Part shown: one piece after another, positions 51,422 to 59,716 of the stretch | Layout of the letters: the number at the start of each line of letters is the position of its first letter | Numbering within the stretch: the stretch's first letter is position 1 | Source: an uncultured Oscillibacter sp. | GTDB lineage: Bacteria; Bacillota; Clostridia; Oscillospirales; Oscillospiraceae | Direction of reading: 5' to 3' | Length of the DNA: 64,000 nucleotides | NCBI RefSeq assembly: GCF_947654275.1 | Contig: NZ_CANTJS010000013.1 | Span: 1 to 64,000, forward strand | Program-made: the position numbers and the translations under genes | Notes under the pieces: model-generated | The model's database searches: none | Seen by the model: only the letters and a program-made list of their open reading frames with translations | Told to the model about the DNA's origin: nothing

Positions 51422-53074
51422 ATGAAAAAAAAGCTGCTGACGCTCTTTCTCGTTGTGACATTTTTTGCGCTGGGTCCGGTTCTGAAGGCCGAAGCCGTGG
51501 AGAACGGAACGGTCAAGGTGGGCCTCCGCTCCGGCTCCAGCGCCCTGTTTTCCGCCAATCTGGAAAACGCGGTGGGAGACGGCTATGAATTCGGCTATTT
51601 CGACGACAGCCGGGCCTTTATCTCCCTGGGCTGGACCGGGGAAACCGCCATTTCCATGACTGCCGCCGGTACTATTTATATGGACGGCAGCGGCGCCTAT
51701 GCCTCCAACATTCCCGCCGGAGGCTATCGGACCATTGGGAGCTGGCATGTACAGCTGGACGGATTCCGCTCCTTTGAGGACGCGGCGGACGAGGCGGCGG
51801 CCTGCGGCGGCTGGCCCGCCTGGATTGACTGGAGCTATGTGGTCCGCGTCGGGTCCTTTGAGTCCCGGGGGGAGGCGGAGGACGCCGCCCGGGACTACGG
51901 CGGCAGCGCCGTCCAATCCGGGTCCACCGGCGTGCTGGTTACCCGGACCCGGACCACCGATGTGCTCTTTGAGTTCGACTGCGGCGGCGCACTCTCCCTG
52001 GGCGTTCAGCCCTCCGGACGGGGGCGGGAGACGTCCACATGGTTCAAGGGGTACAAGTACGGCGGCGGCTTCGAGTATCCCAGGGTCACAGGCGGAAACC
52101 TCAACGTGGTCAACGTCGTCGGCGTGGAGGAGTACGTCAAGGGCGTCATCCCCTATGAGATGGGCCCCGCCTGGCCCCTGGCGGCCCTGGAGGCCCAGGC
52201 GGTCTGCGCCCGGACCTATGTCTGCGGCCACAGCCTCCATCTCAGCGCCGACGGCTTCGACGTCTGCGGGGGCACCCACTGCCAGGTCTACAACGGACAC
52301 GGCAGCGGCGTCACCGGAGCCTCCGCGGTCAGCGACCAGGCCGTGGAGAATACCGCCGGGCAGTGCCTCTATTATGACGGCCAGCTGGTGCGGGACGCGG
52401 TTTATCATTCCTCCGACGGCGGCGCCACCGAGGACGGCGGCAACGTCTGGGGCACGGAAACGGGATATCTGAAGGGCAAGCCGGACCCCTATGAGGCCCA
52501 GACCACCGTGCCCAACAACACCTATTCCGTCACCTACACCGCCGCGGAGCTCAGCTGGATTCTGGAGCAGAAGGGCTATTCCGTGGGGACCGTGCGGGAT
52601 GTGTATGTCTCGGAGTACACCCCCATGGGCAATGTCGCTAAGGTGACCTTTGTGGGCTCCGGCGGCACCAAAACCGTCAGCGGGGAGACCTGCCGGACCA
52701 TCTTCTACAGCAGCACCTATCAGAAATCCGTCAGCAGCATGCGCTTTGACATCAACGGGGGCCGGGGCTCCGGCATCTATGTCAACGGAACGGGGCAGCT
52801 CTCCTCCCTGGAGGGGGTCTCCGTGATCTCCGGTGCCGGCGAGATATCCTCCCTGAGAGACAATACCGCCTCTGTGATTTCCTCCTCCGGCGCCTCCACG
52901 GTCTCCGGCGGAGGCCGGCCCACCGGCGGCGGCACCGGGAACTTCGTCATCACCGGCACCGGAAACGGCCACAATGTGGGCATGAGCCAGTATGGAGCCA
53001 AGGCCATGGCGGAACTGGGGTATAGCTGGCGGGAAATTTTGGAATTTTATTATACGGATATTACCATCGGCTGA
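51422..53074 (+). CDS. SpoIID/LytB domain exported protein
   Basis: A 550-aa secreted protein with a signal peptide (KKKLLTLFLVVTFFALGPVLKAEA). An N-terminal region including a SPOR-like part (VRVGSFESRGEAEDAARDYG) precedes the SpoIID domain: VNVVGVEEYVKGVIPYEMGP, LEAQAVCARTYVCGHSLH, and HSSDGGATEDGGNVWGTETGYLKG. The end is Ser/Gly-rich with GNGHNVGMSQYGAKAMAELG. SpoIID is a lytic transglycosylase for engulfment; LytB-type members modify autolysin activity. It is longer than B. subtilis SpoIID, so SpoIID-like is the safer name. Confidence 0.88.
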   Translation: MKKKLLTLFLVVTFFALGPVLKAEAVENGTVKVGLRSGSSALFSANLENAVGDGYEFGYFDDSRAFISLGWTGETAISMTAAGTIYMDGSGAYASNIPAGGYRTIGSWHVQLDGFRSFEDAADEAAACGGWPAWIDWSYVVRVGSFESRGEAEDAARDYGGSAVQSGSTGVLVTRTRTTDVLFEFDCGGALSLGVQPSGRGRETSTWFKGYKYGGGFEYPRVTGGNLNVVNVVGVEEYVKGVIPYEMGPAWPLAALEAQAVCARTYVCGHSLHLSADGFDVCGGTHCQVYNGHGSGVTGASAVSDQAVENTAGQCLYYDGQLVRDAVYHSSDGGATEDGGNVWGTETGYLKGKPDPYEAQTTVPNNTYSVTYTAAELSWILEQKGYSVGTVRDVYVSEYTPMGNVAKVTFVGSGGTKTVSGETCRTIFYSSTYQKSVSSMRFDINGGRGSGIYVNGTGQLSSLEGVSVISGAGEISSLRDNTASVISSSGASTVSGGGRPTGGGTGNFVITGTGNGHNVGMSQYGAKAMAELGYSWREILEFYYTDITIG

Positions 53075-53158
53075 ACCCTTTCCCGGCGGGGCCGTATGAC
53101 CGGAACGGCAGGCCCGGGGCAGAGGGACGATGGAATTTATGGATTGGGTAAGGGAACC

Positions 53159-54184
53159 ATGAAGACAAGTGATTTTTTCTATGATCTGCCGCCGGAGCTC
53201 ATCGCCCAGACGCCCATTGAGCAGCGGGACGGCTCCCGCCTCCTGACGCTGGACCGGGAGACGGGCCGGACGGAGCACCGCCGTTTTTATGAGCTGCCGG
53301 AGCTGCTGCGGCCCGGCGACTGTCTGATTTTAAACGACTCCCGGGTGCTACCCGCCCGTCTGCTGGGCCAGCGCCTGCCCGGCGGCGGGGCCTGCGAGGT
53401 GCTTCTGCTGATAGACAGAGGGGAAAACGTCTGGGAGTGCCTGGTCCGGCCGGGGCGGAAGCTGCGGACCGGGGCCCGGCTGACCTTTGGAGACGGGGAG
53501 CTCACTGCCCAGGTGGTGGGGGAGGAGGCGGACGGCAACCGCCTGGTCCGCTTCGAGTACCGGGGCATTTTCCTGGAGGTGCTGGAGCGCCTGGGAAAAA
53601 TGCCCCTGCCGCCCTACATCAAGGAGGAATTGCAGGACCGGGAGCGGTATCAGACGGTGTATTCCAAGGTCCTGGGCAGCGCCGCCGCCCCGACGGCGGG
53701 ACTCCACTTCACGCCGGAGCTTCTGGAGCAGATTGGGGCCAGGGGCGTGGGAATCGGATATGTGACCCTCCACGTGGGCCTGGGCACCTTCCGGCCTGTG
53801 AAGGAGGAGACCATCGAGGCCCATCCCATGCACAGCGAGTTCTGCACCGTTCCGCCGGAGACGGCGGAGCTGATTAACCGCACCAGGGCGGCGGGGGGCC
53901 GCTGCATCTGCGTGGGGACCACCTCCTGCCGGACACTGGAGTCCTGGGCAGGGGAGGACGGACACATGGAGCCCCGGGCAGGCTGGACGGATATCTACAT
54001 CTATCCCGGATACTGCTTCAAGGTTATGGACGGGCTGATTACCAACTTCCATCTGCCGGAAAGCACGCTGGTGATGCTGGTGTCCGCCTTCGCCGGGCGG
54101 GAGCCAGTACTGGCCGCCTACCGGCAGGCGGTGGAAGAGCGCTACCGGTTCTTCTCCTTCGGGGACGCCATGTTTATTTCATAG
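53159..54184 (+). CDS. queA: S-adenosylmethionine:tRNA ribosyltransferase-isomerase
   Basis: A 341-aa QueA, which makes epoxyqueuosine in tRNA. It has the N-terminal [47 protein letters not shown], and the C-terminal [23 protein letters not shown] 53159 after GGGTAAGGG replaces the track start at 53096. The tgt gene, whose product it follows in the pathway, is 580 nt downstream. Confidence 0.97.
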   Translation: MKTSDFFYDLPPELIAQTPIEQRDGSRLLTLDRETGRTEHRRFYELPELLRPGDCLILNDSRVLPARLLGQRLPGGGACEVLLLIDRGENVWECLVRPGRKLRTGARLTFGDGELTAQVVGEEADGNRLVRFEYRGIFLEVLERLGKMPLPPYIKEELQDRERYQTVYSKVLGSAAAPTAGLHFTPELLEQIGARGVGIGYVTLHVGLGTFRPVKEETIEAHPMHSEFCTVPPETAELINRTRAAGGRCICVGTTSCRTLESWAGEDGHMEPRAGWTDIYIYPGYCFKVMDGLITNFHLPESTLVMLVSAFAGREPVLAAYRQAVEERYRFFSFGDAMFIS

Positions 54185-54196
54185 GGAGGCATTTAC

Positions 54197-54433
54197 ATGA
54201 CTTTGACAGAGCTGCCCAATATCGGTCCCAGGCTGGCGGAGGACCTCGGCGTCGAGACGCCGGAGGGCCTCCGGGAGCTGGGGGCGGCTTTTCTCCGTGT
54301 CCGGGCCCAGGTGGCCCCGGCGGCCTGCTTTCGTCAGCTCACCGCCCTGGCCGGGGCGGAGCTGGGGATTCCCGAGAAGACCCTGACGGCGGAGAAAAAG
54401 ACGAAGCTGCGGGCCTTTTTTGACGGCCTGTGA
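54197..54433 (+). CDS. TfoX C-terminal domain protein
   Basis: A 78-aa protein that is a stand-alone TfoX/Sxy C-terminal domain (LTELPNIGPRLAEDLG, then PEGLRELGAAFLRVRAQV), which carries a helix-hairpin-helix. It lies 12 nt after queA and is probably co-transcribed. In some bacteria TfoX acts in competence; the role of this single domain is unknown. Confidence 0.85.
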   Translation: MTLTELPNIGPRLAEDLGVETPEGLRELGAAFLRVRAQVAPAACFRQLTALAGAELGIPEKTLTAEKKTKLRAFFDGL

Positions 54434-54446
54434 GACTGCCCGGACA

Positions 54447-54779
54447 ATGGTTTTCAGATATGCCGGGCTGAAAGAGTATGTGCGGGAGGATTTTGAGCGG
54501 TTTTACCGAATGGGCTTCCGGGAGGAGGAGATCGTTCCCGCCGTGCTGGATGAATACCGGCACGGGGAGGACTTTTCCGTTACTGAGTAGATTTGCATTC
54601 ATATCTTTTTAGCCCTGAATTACGCCGAAAAGGGCTTGGACCCGGGCGGAATCGTCAGGAGGCTGAAAGGGCTTCTGACGGTGGAGGCCCTGGAGGCGGC
54701 GCGGGACGCGCTGGGACCGGAGTACGCGGAGCTGACGGGAGATTTGAACAAAGGAGTTTTTGCGTGTTTGAAGTACTGA
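54447..54779 (+). pseudogene. Amber-interrupted 110-residue protein between tfoX-C and tgt
   Basis: One frame reads MVFRYAGLKEYVREDFERFY up to DFSVTE, then TAG (54588-54590), then ICIHIFLALNYAEKGLDPGG to the end at TGA 54777-54779. Both halves look like real protein and lie in the same frame; together they give about 110 aa. As I recall, related clostridial proteins read ...TENICIHIFLALNYAEKGLD... without a break, so a nonsense mutation is likely. Its end overlaps the tgt start, whose ribosome binding site lies inside it. Each half is too short for the ORF track. Confidence 0.7.
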
Positions 54780-55897
54780 AAACAGAGGGCCGCGCCCGCC
54801 GGGGCCGCTTTTCCTGCGCCCACGGCGGCGAGGTCCAGACCCCTGTCTTTATGAACGTGGGCACCCAGGCCGCCATCAAGGGCGGCGTGGACGCCTTTGA
54901 CCTGCGGGAGGTCAACTGCCAGATTGAACTGAGCAATACCTACCATCTTCACATCCGCCCCGGCGACGGTCTGATTCGCCAGATGGGGGGACTCCATACC
55001 TTCATGAACTGGGACGGCCCCATTCTGACGGATTCCGGCGGTTTTCAGGTCTTCTCCCTGGCGCCTCTCCGGCGCATCAGGGAAGAGGGGGTTTATTTCT
55101 CCTCTCATGTGGACGGGCGGAAGATTTTCATGGGGCCGGAGGAATCCATGCGGATTCAGTCCAATCTGGGCAGCGACATTGCCATGGCCTTCGACGAGTG
55201 CGTGGAGAACCCGGCGACCTATGAGTACGCCAAGGCCTCCTGTGAGCGGACATACCGCTGGCTGGAGCGGTGCAAACGGGAGCACGACCGGCTGAACGGC
55301 CTGCCGGAGACCATCAACCCCGGCCAGCTGCTCTTCGGCATCAATCAGGGGGCTACCTTCGAGGATCTGCGGGTGTGGCATATGAAGGAGATTGCCGGGC
55401 TGGACTGCGACGGCTATGCCATCGGCGGTCTGGCCGTGGGGGAGCCCACGCAGGTGATGTATGACGTCATCGACGCCGTGGAACCCCACATGCCCCAGGA
55501 CAAGCCCCGGTATCTGATGGGCGTGGGCACCCCCAGCAACATCATTGAGGCGGTGGCCCGGGGGGTGGATTTCTTCGACTGCGTGATGCCCTCCCGGAAC
55601 GGCCGTCATGGCAAGCTCTTCACCTGGGAGGGCACCGTGAACATCCTGAACGCCAAGTACGCCGCGGACAGCCGGCCCATCAGCGAGACCTGCCAATGTC
55701 CCGTCTGCCGGCGCTTCTCCCGGGCCTATCTCCGCCACCTCTTCAAGGCGGAAGAGACCCTTGCCCTGCGGCTGGCGGTGCTGCACAACCTGTATTTTTA
55801 CAATGAGCTGACGGCGAAAATCCGGGAAGCCCTGGACCAGGGCCGTTTCGGGGCCTTCCGGGCGGAGTACAGCGAACGGCTGGCAGAGCGGGTCTGA
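54764..55897 (+). CDS. tgt: tRNA-guanine(34) transglycosylase
   Basis: A 377-aa enzyme that exchanges guanine 34 for preQ1. It starts at GTG 54764, 8 nt from AAAGGAG; the track start at 54593 adds unrelated sequence. The nucleophile Asp lies in LTDSGGFQVFSL; GGLAVGEPTQVMYDV, DFFDCVMPSRNGRHG and the zinc motif CQCPVCRRFSRAYLRHL are present. It works before QueA in queuosine synthesis. Confidence 0.97.
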   Translation: MFEVLKTEGRARRGRFSCAHGGEVQTPVFMNVGTQAAIKGGVDAFDLREVNCQIELSNTYHLHIRPGDGLIRQMGGLHTFMNWDGPILTDSGGFQVFSLAPLRRIREEGVYFSSHVDGRKIFMGPEESMRIQSNLGSDIAMAFDECVENPATYEYAKASCERTYRWLERCKREHDRLNGLPETINPGQLLFGINQGATFEDLRVWHMKEIAGLDCDGYAIGGLAVGEPTQVMYDVIDAVEPHMPQDKPRYLMGVGTPSNIIEAVARGVDFFDCVMPSRNGRHGKLFTWEGTVNILNAKYAADSRPISETCQCPVCRRFSRAYLRHLFKAEETLALRLAVLHNLYFYNELTAKIREALDQGRFGAFRAEYSERLAERV

Positions 55898-55940
55898 GGG
55901 AGAACCGGCGGACGCCTCCGGCTCAGGGCGCGGAGAGCCC

Positions 55941-56083
55941 CCTGTATGTATAGCCGGGGGATGGGAATTTTCCCGGCAGGCAGGGAGATTTTCCGCGGCA
56001 AGCCTGATGGATTGCGAGGGAAACCGGCGGGGTCCGGCGGGGAAAAGACCCCTCGGACAGCCTTCGGCGGTTGAGGATACAGG
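55941..56083. repeat. Intergenic repeat family B, copy 1
   Basis: Begins CCTGTATGTATAGCCGGGGGA and ends CGGCGGTTGAGGATACAGG. The ends are imperfect inverted repeats (CCTGTAT...ATACAGG). It aligns along its length with 56835-56993 on the other side of yajC. Most of the 478-nt gap at 55898-56375 is this repeat plus the yajC leader. Confidence 0.75.
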
Positions 56084-56375
56084 CTCGGAAAGAAAATGCT
56101 TGCAAAACAGCGCAAATTTGGTATAATAGAGCTGTTCTGGCTTAGGGCCTGTTTAAAAAATGCCACGCGCACAACCGGCGGATTTTTCCTGATACTTTCC
56201 CCATGCTTTCTCGATGCTTTCCGCTGGCGCGCCATTGCGTTCCCGTGAAATCCGCCGGGATTTCCCAGGGAAGCCGTTCCAAGCGGCAGCCGGAAACAAA
56301 AAAGCACCGCCGGGCATTCCGCCGTTTTTTAACAGCCCCTGACGCGAATTTTTACGAAAAGGAAGGAAGTTTTAA

Positions 56376-56714
56376 ATGGACCAGGGAACTTACACAATTG
56401 TCATGATCGTCGTTTTGATTGCGATGATGTATTTCATGATGATTCGCCCGGAGAACAAGCGGAAAAAGAAGGCACAGGAGATGCGGGACAGCCTGAAAAA
56501 GGGCGACATTGTCACCTCCATCGGGGGAATTGTGGGCAAGATCGTGGCCGTTCAGAAGGACACCATTGTGGTCGAGACCAGCGACGACCGGGTCCGGGTG
56601 GAGCTGACCAAGTGGGCCGTGAGCTCCGTCGGCGTGCAGAGCAATGAGCAGCCCGAGGAAAAGAAGGAGGAAGCGAAAAAAGAGGCTCTGCCTGAGGATA
56701 CGGAAAAGAAATAA
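56376..56714 (+). CDS. yajC: Preprotein translocase subunit YajC
   Basis: A 112-aa YajC: one N-terminal membrane helix (IVMIVVLIAMMYFMMIRPENK), then the conserved soluble part (MRDSLKKGDIVTSIGGIVGKIV, and VVETSDDRVRVELTKWAVSSV) and a Lys/Glu-rich tail. It belongs to the SecDF-YajC accessory complex of protein export. secDF is not adjacent. The RBS is AAGGAAG. Confidence 0.93.
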   Translation: MDQGTYTIVMIVVLIAMMYFMMIRPENKRKKKAQEMRDSLKKGDIVTSIGGIVGKIVAVQKDTIVVETSDDRVRVELTKWAVSSVGVQSNEQPEEKKEEAKKEALPEDTEKK

Positions 56715-56834
56715 CCGGGAGTTCCGGGAACGGACTCCCGTCTCAACCTGATAAAATCTCTGCTGAGGGGCAGCCCCCGGCAGAGATTTTGTCCTGTCTG
56801 GGAGAATGTCTCCGTCCGGCCGGCGAAATAAGAA

Positions 56835-56993
56835 CCTGTATTCATAGCCGGGGGACGCTGGATGGGCGAGGATTTGTCCCGCCAGACAAGGAGATTGTTC
56901 ACGCCCTTGCCATACTGACGGATTGCAAGGGAAATCGACGCAGTATGGCAAGAAAAAGACTGGCCAGACGGCGGGCAGCGGTTGTGAATACAG
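56835..56993. repeat. Intergenic repeat family B, copy 2
   Basis: Left end AGAACCTGTATTCATAGCCG and right end GGTTGTGAATACAGGTTCT form imperfect terminal inverted repeats. The interior shares GGAGATT, GGATTGC-AGGGAAA and GAAAAAGAC with copy 1. It fills the 350-nt gap between yajC and the TIGR04086 gene. Confidence 0.75.
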
Positions 56994-57064
56994 GTTCTAA
57001 AAGGGGTTGGACGCATAAACGCCCCGCCTCCCGGAATATGTTCCAATAAAGGGAGGTTTGAGCA

Positions 57065-57463
57065 ATGGCAAAAAAACGAAAACAGGCGGCGGTCTGGCAG
57101 GGCTTTCTGTGGGGCGGTCTGCTGTCTCTGGGGATCTATCTGCTGGGTCTGCTGCTGCTGGCCCTGCTGCTGGTGCGGGGGACGCTGTCCGAGGGCTTTC
57201 CCGCCGTGGCGGTGCTCTGCACGGCTGCGGCCATGGGGGGCGGCCTGCTGGCGGTCTGGCGGACCGGCTGGGGCGCCGGCGGCCTGCTGACCGGAGCGGC
57301 CTTCGCGGGGGTCCTGATTCTGGGGGGCCTCCTGTTCTGGGAGGAGCTGACCTGGACGGGAAGCGGAGGCATTCTGCTGCTCTGCGCCCTGGGGGGCGGG
57401 TTCCTGGCCACCCTGGCCAGTCTGACCGGCCTGACCAAAAGACAGCGGAAGCGGCGGAAATAA
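57065..57463 (+). CDS. TIGR04086 family membrane protein
   Basis: A 132-aa protein with four predicted helices (GFLWGGLLSLGIYLLGLLLL; AVLCTAAAMGGGLLAVW; GLLTGAAFAGVLILGGLLF; ILLLCALGGGFLATLASL) and a basic tail (KRQRKRRK). The family commonly follows yajC in Clostridia, as here. In many relatives it precedes the SCIFF peptide gene; none is seen next to it in this window. Function is unknown. Confidence 0.85.
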   Translation: MAKKRKQAAVWQGFLWGGLLSLGIYLLGLLLLALLLVRGTLSEGFPAVAVLCTAAAMGGGLLAVWRTGWGAGGLLTGAAFAGVLILGGLLFWEELTWTGSGGILLLCALGGGFLATLASLTGLTKRQRKRRK

Positions 57464-57740
57464 GAAGGGGAGAGGCCCCGGGAAAGCTGCTATCGTGAAA
57501 TTCTACAAATTTGTCATTTCGCACCGGCATTGGCACGCCGCTGCTTCGGCTGCCGCTCTCCCGTCCCGCAGGGGAGGGGGACGGTACATCTGGGGCGGCG
57601 TGCCGGTGGGGTCCACCAGATATGGCGTGCCGGGGGCCTCCGCCGGAGCCCGTCGAGGGGTCCAAAAACAGGTTTACATAACTCAGTTTACATAATATTT
57701 TGTCATAATCTCCAAAAAGTAAAAAATTTCGGCAAATTCC

Positions 57741-57769
57741 TTGCGAAATCCGGAGAAATGAACTATATT
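57741..57769 (+). promoter_or_regulatory. Candidate promoter in the leader of the SpoIIM-like gene
   Basis: TTGCGA (57741-57746), 17-bp spacer, TATATT (57764-57769), in an AT-rich stretch (57670-57790). Confidence 0.5.
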
Positions 57770-57801
57770 AGAAGCATCAGATATCTTTGCCATAATGGAA
57801 G

Positions 57802-57839
57802 CTCCTACCTTGCGGACACACCCTGGCGGGAGTTTTTTT
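57802..57839 (+). terminator. Terminator hairpin in the leader of the SpoIIM-like gene
   Basis: CTCCT..CC / GG..GGGAG stem followed by seven Ts. It lies about 25 nt after the predicted start and 105 nt before the coding region, so it may be an attenuator or end a short RNA. No other gene is seen in 57464-57944. Confidence 0.55.
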
Positions 57840-57944
57840 GCGCTTTCCTTCGGCTGCTGCCGGGCGGCTGCTTCTGCGGCCCCGCTGTCCAAAGCATGTA
57901 TAAACCGCGGTCCGGCCTCATAGGATGCAGTGAGGTGAGGCGGT

Positions 57945-58577
57945 TTGAACTGGAAACGCGGAGGCGAAACAATCCAATGGGGACAGCCGCTGGCTCGCCT
58001 GCTGTTCCTGGCGCTGTTTTTTTTCGGCGGCCTGCTTTTGGGACAGGTTCTGGCAGGGCGGGTGCCGCCGCCGGCGGGAGAGGAGCTGACCCGTTACCTG
58101 ACGGACTATTTGCAGGTGGAGGGGGATGTGAGTCCGGCCGCGGCACTGTCGGCGGTTGTGCTCTATTTTCGCTATCCTCTGGCGGCGTTTTTCCTGGGGT
58201 TTGCTTCCATCGGCGTGCTGCTTCTGCCGCTGGTAAGCGGAGCCTTCGGCTTTTTTCTGTCCTTTTCCGTCTGCTGCTTCACGGCGGCCTTCGGCTCCGA
58301 CGGGGTTCTGCTGGCGCTGACGGTGTTCGGCCTGCGCTGCGCCATTACGCTGCCCTGTTACTTTCTGCTGGCGGTCCCGGCCTGGGAGCGCTCCGCCGCT
58401 CTGGCCAGCCTGTCCTTTGGGAGGGGACGCCGGGCCGCGCCGGCGGCGTACGGACGGAGCGGATGGATGGGACTGGCGGCGGTTTCCGCCGTGCTGCTGG
58501 CAGGCGTGGGGGCGGAGCTGCTTCTGTCGCCGTGGCTCCTGCGGCAGATACTGGAACAGGTTTTGTTTGAAGTGTGA
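57945..58577 (+). CDS. SpoIIM-like membrane protein
   Basis: A 210-aa protein with about five helices (LARLLFLALFFFGGLLLGQVL; FRYPLAAFFLGFASIGVLLLP; GFFLSFSVCCFTAAFG; CAITLPCYFLLAVPAW; AVSAVLLAGVGAELLLS) and an exposed loop after the first. Size, layout and a xerD-like gene directly after it, as near B. subtilis spoIIM, suggest SpoIIM of the engulfment DMP complex. The sequence is divergent, so this is moderate. The start is TTG 57945 behind GAGGTGAGG. Confidence 0.6.
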   Translation: MNWKRGGETIQWGQPLARLLFLALFFFGGLLLGQVLAGRVPPPAGEELTRYLTDYLQVEGDVSPAAALSAVVLYFRYPLAAFFLGFASIGVLLLPLVSGAFGFFLSFSVCCFTAAFGSDGVLLALTVFGLRCAITLPCYFLLAVPAWERSAALASLSFGRGRRAAPAAYGRSGWMGLAAVSAVLLAGVGAELLLSPWLLRQILEQVLFEV

Positions 58578-59480
58578 TTGAAAAAGAGAGAGGGGATCAA
58601 CACGGACGATCTGAAACGCTATGGCGACTATCTGGCAAATGAGCGCCATGCCTCCCAGAATACAACGACCGCCTACCTGCGGGACGTGAGGCAGTTTGCC
58701 GACTATCTGCGGGGACAGGGCCGGGAGCTGCGGGAGGCCACCGGGGAGACGATTCAGGGCTACATGATGTGGATGATGAATCGCGGAAAATCCGCCGCGT
58801 CCGCCACCCGCTCCCTGGCGTCCATCAAGTCCTTTTACAATTACCTGGTGTCCGCCGGCGTCCTGCGGACCAGCCCGGCCAGGGGCGTGGTCTCCGCCAG
58901 GGTGGAACGGAAATATCCGGAGATTCTCACCAGCAGGGAAGTGGAGCTTTTTTTGGAACAGCCACGCTGTGTGGACGCCAAGGGCTTCCGGGACCACGCA
59001 ATGCTGGAACTGCTCTATGCCACGGGCATTCGTGTCAGCGAGCTGATAGACCTGGATTTGGACGACCTGAATCTTCCCGCCGGTTTCATCCACTGCGCCA
59101 GCAAGGGACGGGAGCGGATGATTCCGCTGTATCACACCGCCGTGAAAGCCCTTCAGGACTACATCTGGAAGATTCGCCCCCAGCTGGTGGCCGACGGGGA
59201 GGAACCGGCGCTGTTTGTCAACATGAACGGCGAGCGCATGACCCGTCAGGGCTTTTGGAAAATCATCAAGTTCTACCAGGAAAAGGCGGGCATTGAGAAG
59301 GAGATCACCCCCCACACCCTGCGGCACTCCTTTGCGGCCCACCTGCTGGAAAACGGGGCGGACCTGCGTTCCATTCAGGAGATGCTGGGCCATGCGGACA
59401 TTTCCTCCACCCAGATTTATACCCACGTGGTGAAGCGCCAGCTGAAGGACGTTTATCAGAAGGCCCACCCCAGGGCGTAG
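58578..59480 (+). CDS. XerD-like tyrosine recombinase
   Basis: A 300-aa integrase-family recombinase. The N-terminal SAM-like core-binding domain (RYGDYLANERHASQNTTTAYLRD) is followed by the catalytic domain with Arg in GIRVSELIDL, Lys in SKGRERMIPL, HTLRHSFAAHLL, GHADISSTQIY with the nucleophile Tyr. Length and position after the SpoIIM-like gene fit XerD, used for chromosome dimer resolution at dif. TTG 58578 follows the previous stop directly; the only purine-rich site (GAGAGGGG) lies inside the frame, so the start is uncertain. Confidence 0.85.
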   Translation: MKKREGINTDDLKRYGDYLANERHASQNTTTAYLRDVRQFADYLRGQGRELREATGETIQGYMMWMMNRGKSAASATRSLASIKSFYNYLVSAGVLRTSPARGVVSARVERKYPEILTSREVELFLEQPRCVDAKGFRDHAMLELLYATGIRVSELIDLDLDDLNLPAGFIHCASKGRERMIPLYHTAVKALQDYIWKIRPQLVADGEEPALFVNMNGERMTRQGFWKIIKFYQEKAGIEKEITPHTLRHSFAAHLLENGADLRSIQEMLGHADISSTQIYTHVVKRQLKDVYQKAHPRA

Positions 59481-59528
59481 AAGGGCCGGGAACCGAAGGC
59501 CCGAGACCAACGTACATAGGCGCGCTGA

Positions 59529-59712
59529 AAGCGCCCTCCACTAAGGAGGGCGCTTCAGCTTGTCAAAAAACAGTACATGTAAAAGCATCGGAAAGGAAGA
59601 TGGAAAGAAACCCATCAGGGGTTCCTTACTTCCCACGGGTTCTGAAAACTTGCACAGGCTGTCGAAAATACTTTTTCGACAGCCTGAGCGCCCTCCAAAA
59701 GGAGGGCGCTTT
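59529..59712 (-). repeat. Intergenic repeat family A, copy 2
   Basis: On the minus strand: terminator hairpin AGCGCCCTCC/GGAGGGCGCT, hairpin AGGCTGTCGAAAA / TTTTCGACAGCCT (59658-59687), GCAAGTTTT, ACCCCTGATGGGTTTCTTTC, ATCTTCCTTTCCGA, TTTTTTGACA, and a second GCGCCCTCC hairpin. It matches copy 1 in order and orientation. It lies between convergent xerD-like and cotH-like genes and supplies terminators to both. Confidence 0.8.
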
Positions 59713-59716
59713 TGTG

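Noticed and set aside
54588-54590. TAG as a pyrrolysine or recoded codon
   Set aside because: No pyrrolysine genes or insertion element are visible, and the residue is not in a known Pyl enzyme; a nonsense mutation is simpler.
57495-57695. 66-aa ORF after the TIGR04086 gene, considered as a SCIFF-type peptide
   Set aside because: It has no six-Cys pattern and no ribosome binding site.
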